Shown: one piece after another, positions 35,530-37,526 of the stretch
Position numbering within the stretch: position 1 is the first letter of the stretch
Layout of the letters: each line of letters begins with the position of its first letter
From: a virus
Length of the DNA: 37,526 nt
Reading direction: 5' to 3' (one strand)
Virus record (IMG/VR): IMGVR_UViG_3300042542_001827
Coordinates: 1 to 37,526 of that record
Notes under the pieces: generated by a model
What the model was told of the DNA's origin: nothing
Databases searched by the model: none
What the model saw: only the letters and a program-made list of their open reading frames with translations
Program-made: the position numbers and the translations under genes

Positions 35530-37521
35530 TTATGCTAAGGTAAGACCTTCCTCCGAATTGGGCAACTCAGGTGTGCCCAACTCTCTACGTGCTTGTTCTT
35601 CACTAATGCCATACATTCTTGTTACAAACGCAACAGCGGCATCCAAATCATAAACACCGGACGCAACCGCCTTGGCGATTTCGATGAAGCCTGTTAATCC
35701 GCCTACGGTTTTGCTCAGTTCAGTACCTCCTAACATAGCCTGTCCGTCAATTTGTTTCGGCATAAACGGCTCGGCAATTTGTGTGGCAATACCAAGAACG
35801 ATTTCACGTTGCTGCGCTGTTTCCAGTTCATCGAAATTCTCATTCTCATCGTATGCCTGATTCAAGATAGTAACAAAGCTATTGTGCAGAATAACCTCGG
35901 CCTCGGTTGCCGTGCTGCCAAGCATGCCCCTAACGGTCAGGTCATCTTTTGACCAAAGCCTGTCAAGTTTGATTTGCAACTTAATCATGCGCTCAACCTT
36001 TGGCGAAGCGTTGAACCTTGTGCCTACGTATTGGTAAAGAAGCGAAGCCAATGCCGAATCTGGCATAGATTGTTCTTTAGCCGTTCCGATTTCGGTTGTT
36101 ATGTCCTCGTAGCTTCTAAAGTTAAACGAAGTCGGTACTTGGATGCTGGGCTTTTCAAATGCGTTGCCGTACCTCATGTGGCCAATTGCCTCGATGCTCA
36201 TGTCCATTAACGCAAACAACTCACGGGCGAACTGCACCATAAACGTCTGCCATTCTTCCTTTTCAATTTGCTTGCCTGTTGCCGTTGCTGAATTTGCTTG
36301 CTCGGGCTCAAAGAACATACCGAACGCTGACCGCCTACGTGCTTCGATTTGGTCGCTGGTGTACTTTAGAATTTCACTTGGTGGCGCAGCAAACTGAACT
36401 GGAGGTGACATTGCCAGTTGATTCGTTTCGCCCATTCGGGTTGTGGCCGCTACTTCGTATATCCCCGTTGGGCTGTGGTTTAGATTCTTGCCAGTCCCGT
36501 TACATTTGCCGCAGGCAGAATAGCCATTGGATTCGTTGTTCCAAACTTGACCGCCATCGCATCCAGCGGCATCGCACCTATCAACAACAGCAATGATAAT
36601 CGGGAAAGCCAAACGATACGTTGACATCATTAGGTTGCTTTCCAGCCGAATAACCGTGTTCAAGTGTGGGATTGCATCGGCAAAAGAAGACCGGTATAAA
36701 ACCTCTCCATCCTTCATCTCGGGCTTGCCGCCAAGTTTCCATGCTGGCAAATATCCCCAGCCGTGCCGAAATGTTTCAACCACTTCAAAGGTCAGGTTAC
36801 CTTTGGCATCTTTGCCGTTTACGTAGGCTTCGTAAATAGATAGCTTATCAACATACTTAAAGCCCATTTTATCACCATCCTTGCCGTTCCAAAGTAAGGC
36901 ATACTCCCCAGCCTTGTAACCAGCGATGTACTTTTCTTCGTAAATTTTGGCAACGGGCGAAATCAACTCCGACTGGTCTACAACCTCATATTCGTTGCCT
37001 TCTTCATCAATGGCCGTTTTCATCGGCAGATATTCAGGGCAAACCAACAGCAATTGGTTAGGGTAGTTTATCTTGCGCTCACGAACAATGTCAAAAAAGT
37101 AGGCTTCGATTGAATAGTATTCGGGGTAAAGCCCGTAGAAATACTCCTTCTGTTCATCATTTGGCCACTCAATAGAATAGTTTTGGCTGTTTGCAACCGC
37201 CTTGGTTCTGTTCAGGGCCCTGTTCCATTCGGTGTTGGTCGTTGGTTCGTACAGACCCTTTTGATATTCCCATTCTTCAGGCTGCTGGTTAGGTGCTTTT
37301 GACCGAAGGATTTCGTATGGGAATTGGTTGGCTTCTGCGTGTACACAAACCGCATTATGTTCACGGATCGTGAACGGGTATATTTCTGTGAACTCGGGCA
37401 GGCTTTCGTAGTATGCCTCGGTTTGAAAGGTCTTGTCGTACTTAGACGGCATCCCAACAATGTTTCGCTTTTTACGAATTTCTTTGGCTGCGTGGTCAAT
37501 TAATGCGAAGATGTCTGCCAT
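35530..37521 (-). CDS. Portal protein with zinc-ribbon-like insertion
   Basis: 663 residues. The mixed alpha/beta portal body (about 130-450) includes a clip-adjacent segment with a Cys cluster: C316, C321, C337 and C340 (CDAAGCDGG; ACGKCNGTG), like a DnaJ-type zinc ribbon. The C-terminal helical domain ends with SEEQARRELGTPELPN. It forms the ring through which DNA enters and leaves the capsid. ATG at 37521, within the terminal repeat. The glycosyltransferase fusion is upstream across the junction and the scaffold pair is downstream, giving the usual portal-scaffold-capsid order. Confidence 0.85.
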   Translation of the reverse strand: MADIFALIDHAAKEIRKKRNIVGMPSKYDKTFQTEAYYESLPEFTEIYPFTIREHNAVCVHAEANQFPYEILRSKAPNQQPEEWEYQKGLYEPTTNTEWNRALNRTKAVANSQNYSIEWPNDEQKEYFYGLYPEYYSIEAYFFDIVRERKINYPNQLLLVCPEYLPMKTAIDEEGNEYEVVDQSELISPVAKIYEEKYIAGYKAGEYALLWNGKDGDKMGFKYVDKLSIYEAYVNGKDAKGNLTFEVVETFRHGWGYLPAWKLGGKPEMKDGEVLYRSSFADAIPHLNTVIRLESNLMMSTYRLAFPIIIAVVDRCDAAGCDGGQVWNNESNGYSACGKCNGTGKNLNHSPTGIYEVAATTRMGETNQLAMSPPVQFAAPPSEILKYTSDQIEARRRSAFGMFFEPEQANSATATGKQIEKEEWQTFMVQFARELFALMDMSIEAIGHMRYGNAFEKPSIQVPTSFNFRSYEDITTEIGTAKEQSMPDSALASLLYQYVGTRFNASPKVERMIKLQIKLDRLWSKDDLTVRGMLGSTATEAEVILHNSFVTILNQAYDENENFDELETAQQREIVLGIATQIAEPFMPKQIDGQAMLGGTELSKTVGGLTGFIEIAKAVASGVYDLDAAVAFVTRMYGISEEQARRELGTPELPNSEEGLTLA

Positions 37522-37526
37522 GTGGC
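37400..37526. repeat. Terminal direct repeat, right copy
   Basis: Identical to bases 1-127. It contains the 5' end of the portal gene and 5 bp of its leader. Joining at this repeat gives a circle of 37,399 bp in which the glycosyltransferase fusion ends about 30 bp before the portal start. Confidence 0.95.

Noticed and set aside
1-37526. Temperate life style with integration at the tRNA-like cluster
   Set aside because: No integrase, excisionase, CI-like repressor or second att-like copy is found; the tRNA-like genes have their own promoter.

Overview
The window is the complete genome of a tailed phage of a Bacteroidota host, written as an opened circle. Bases 1-127 and 37400-37526 are identical, so the unit length is about 37,399 bp. 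The host group is inferred from Bacteroidota-type promoters (-7 boxes matching TAnnTTTG, several with TTTG 16-19 nt upstream), from the lack of Shine-Dalgarno sequences, and from the families seen. A large terminase, portal, scaffold, capsid protein, 936-residue tape measure and frameshifted tail chaperone point to a siphovirus-like particle with a long tail. I see no integrase, excisionase or CI-like repressor, so a lytic life style is likely.

Nearly all genes lie on the minus strand and are read from high to low coordinates as one circle. Starting at the early end: 30.5-27.0 kb holds small early proteins, an alanine-rich repeat protein, a probable annealing protein, a YqaJ/lambda-type exonuclease, a stand-alone DnaA domain IV-like protein and SSB. 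26.9-22.9 kb holds a replication initiator with a candidate iteron origin inside it, an HNH nuclease, a C5-cytosine methyltransferase region and a DnaC-like helicase loader. 22.9-20.4 kb holds a VRR-NUC nuclease, a ParB-domain protein and the two terminase subunits. Three tRNA-like elements on the plus strand (20.08-20.41 kb) have their own promoter. 20.0-16.5 kb encodes head-tail or tail-completion proteins and fibre proteins. 16.5-13.5 kb holds an amidase endolysin, a metallophosphoesterase, a spanin-like protein and small proteins. 13.5-5.05 kb is the tail block (frameshifted chaperone, tape measure, two large tail proteins) plus a MuF-like head protein. 3.5-0.15 kb has small proteins and a glycosyltransferase/beta-propeller fusion. 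Across the junction follow portal, a coiled-coil protein, scaffold, major capsid protein, a neck or virion protein and a holin-like protein.

Two small plus-strand islands interrupt this layout: 3586-5066 (a DnaA domain IV-like HTH protein and a glycosyltransferase-methyltransferase fusion) and 33490-33918 (two small proteins). Both begin immediately after a -7-like box, so their messages look leaderless.

The points most worth a second look are: a methyltransferase region where two frames both look like conserved protein families, with an in-frame TGA exactly in the catalytic PCQ loop; a tRNA-like cluster with good acceptor, D and T arms but abnormal anticodon arms; a promoter plus 10-bp direct-repeat operator cassette used four times, once flipped; a candidate iteron origin; a canonical A AAA AAG frameshift site; and two glycosyltransferase fusions.
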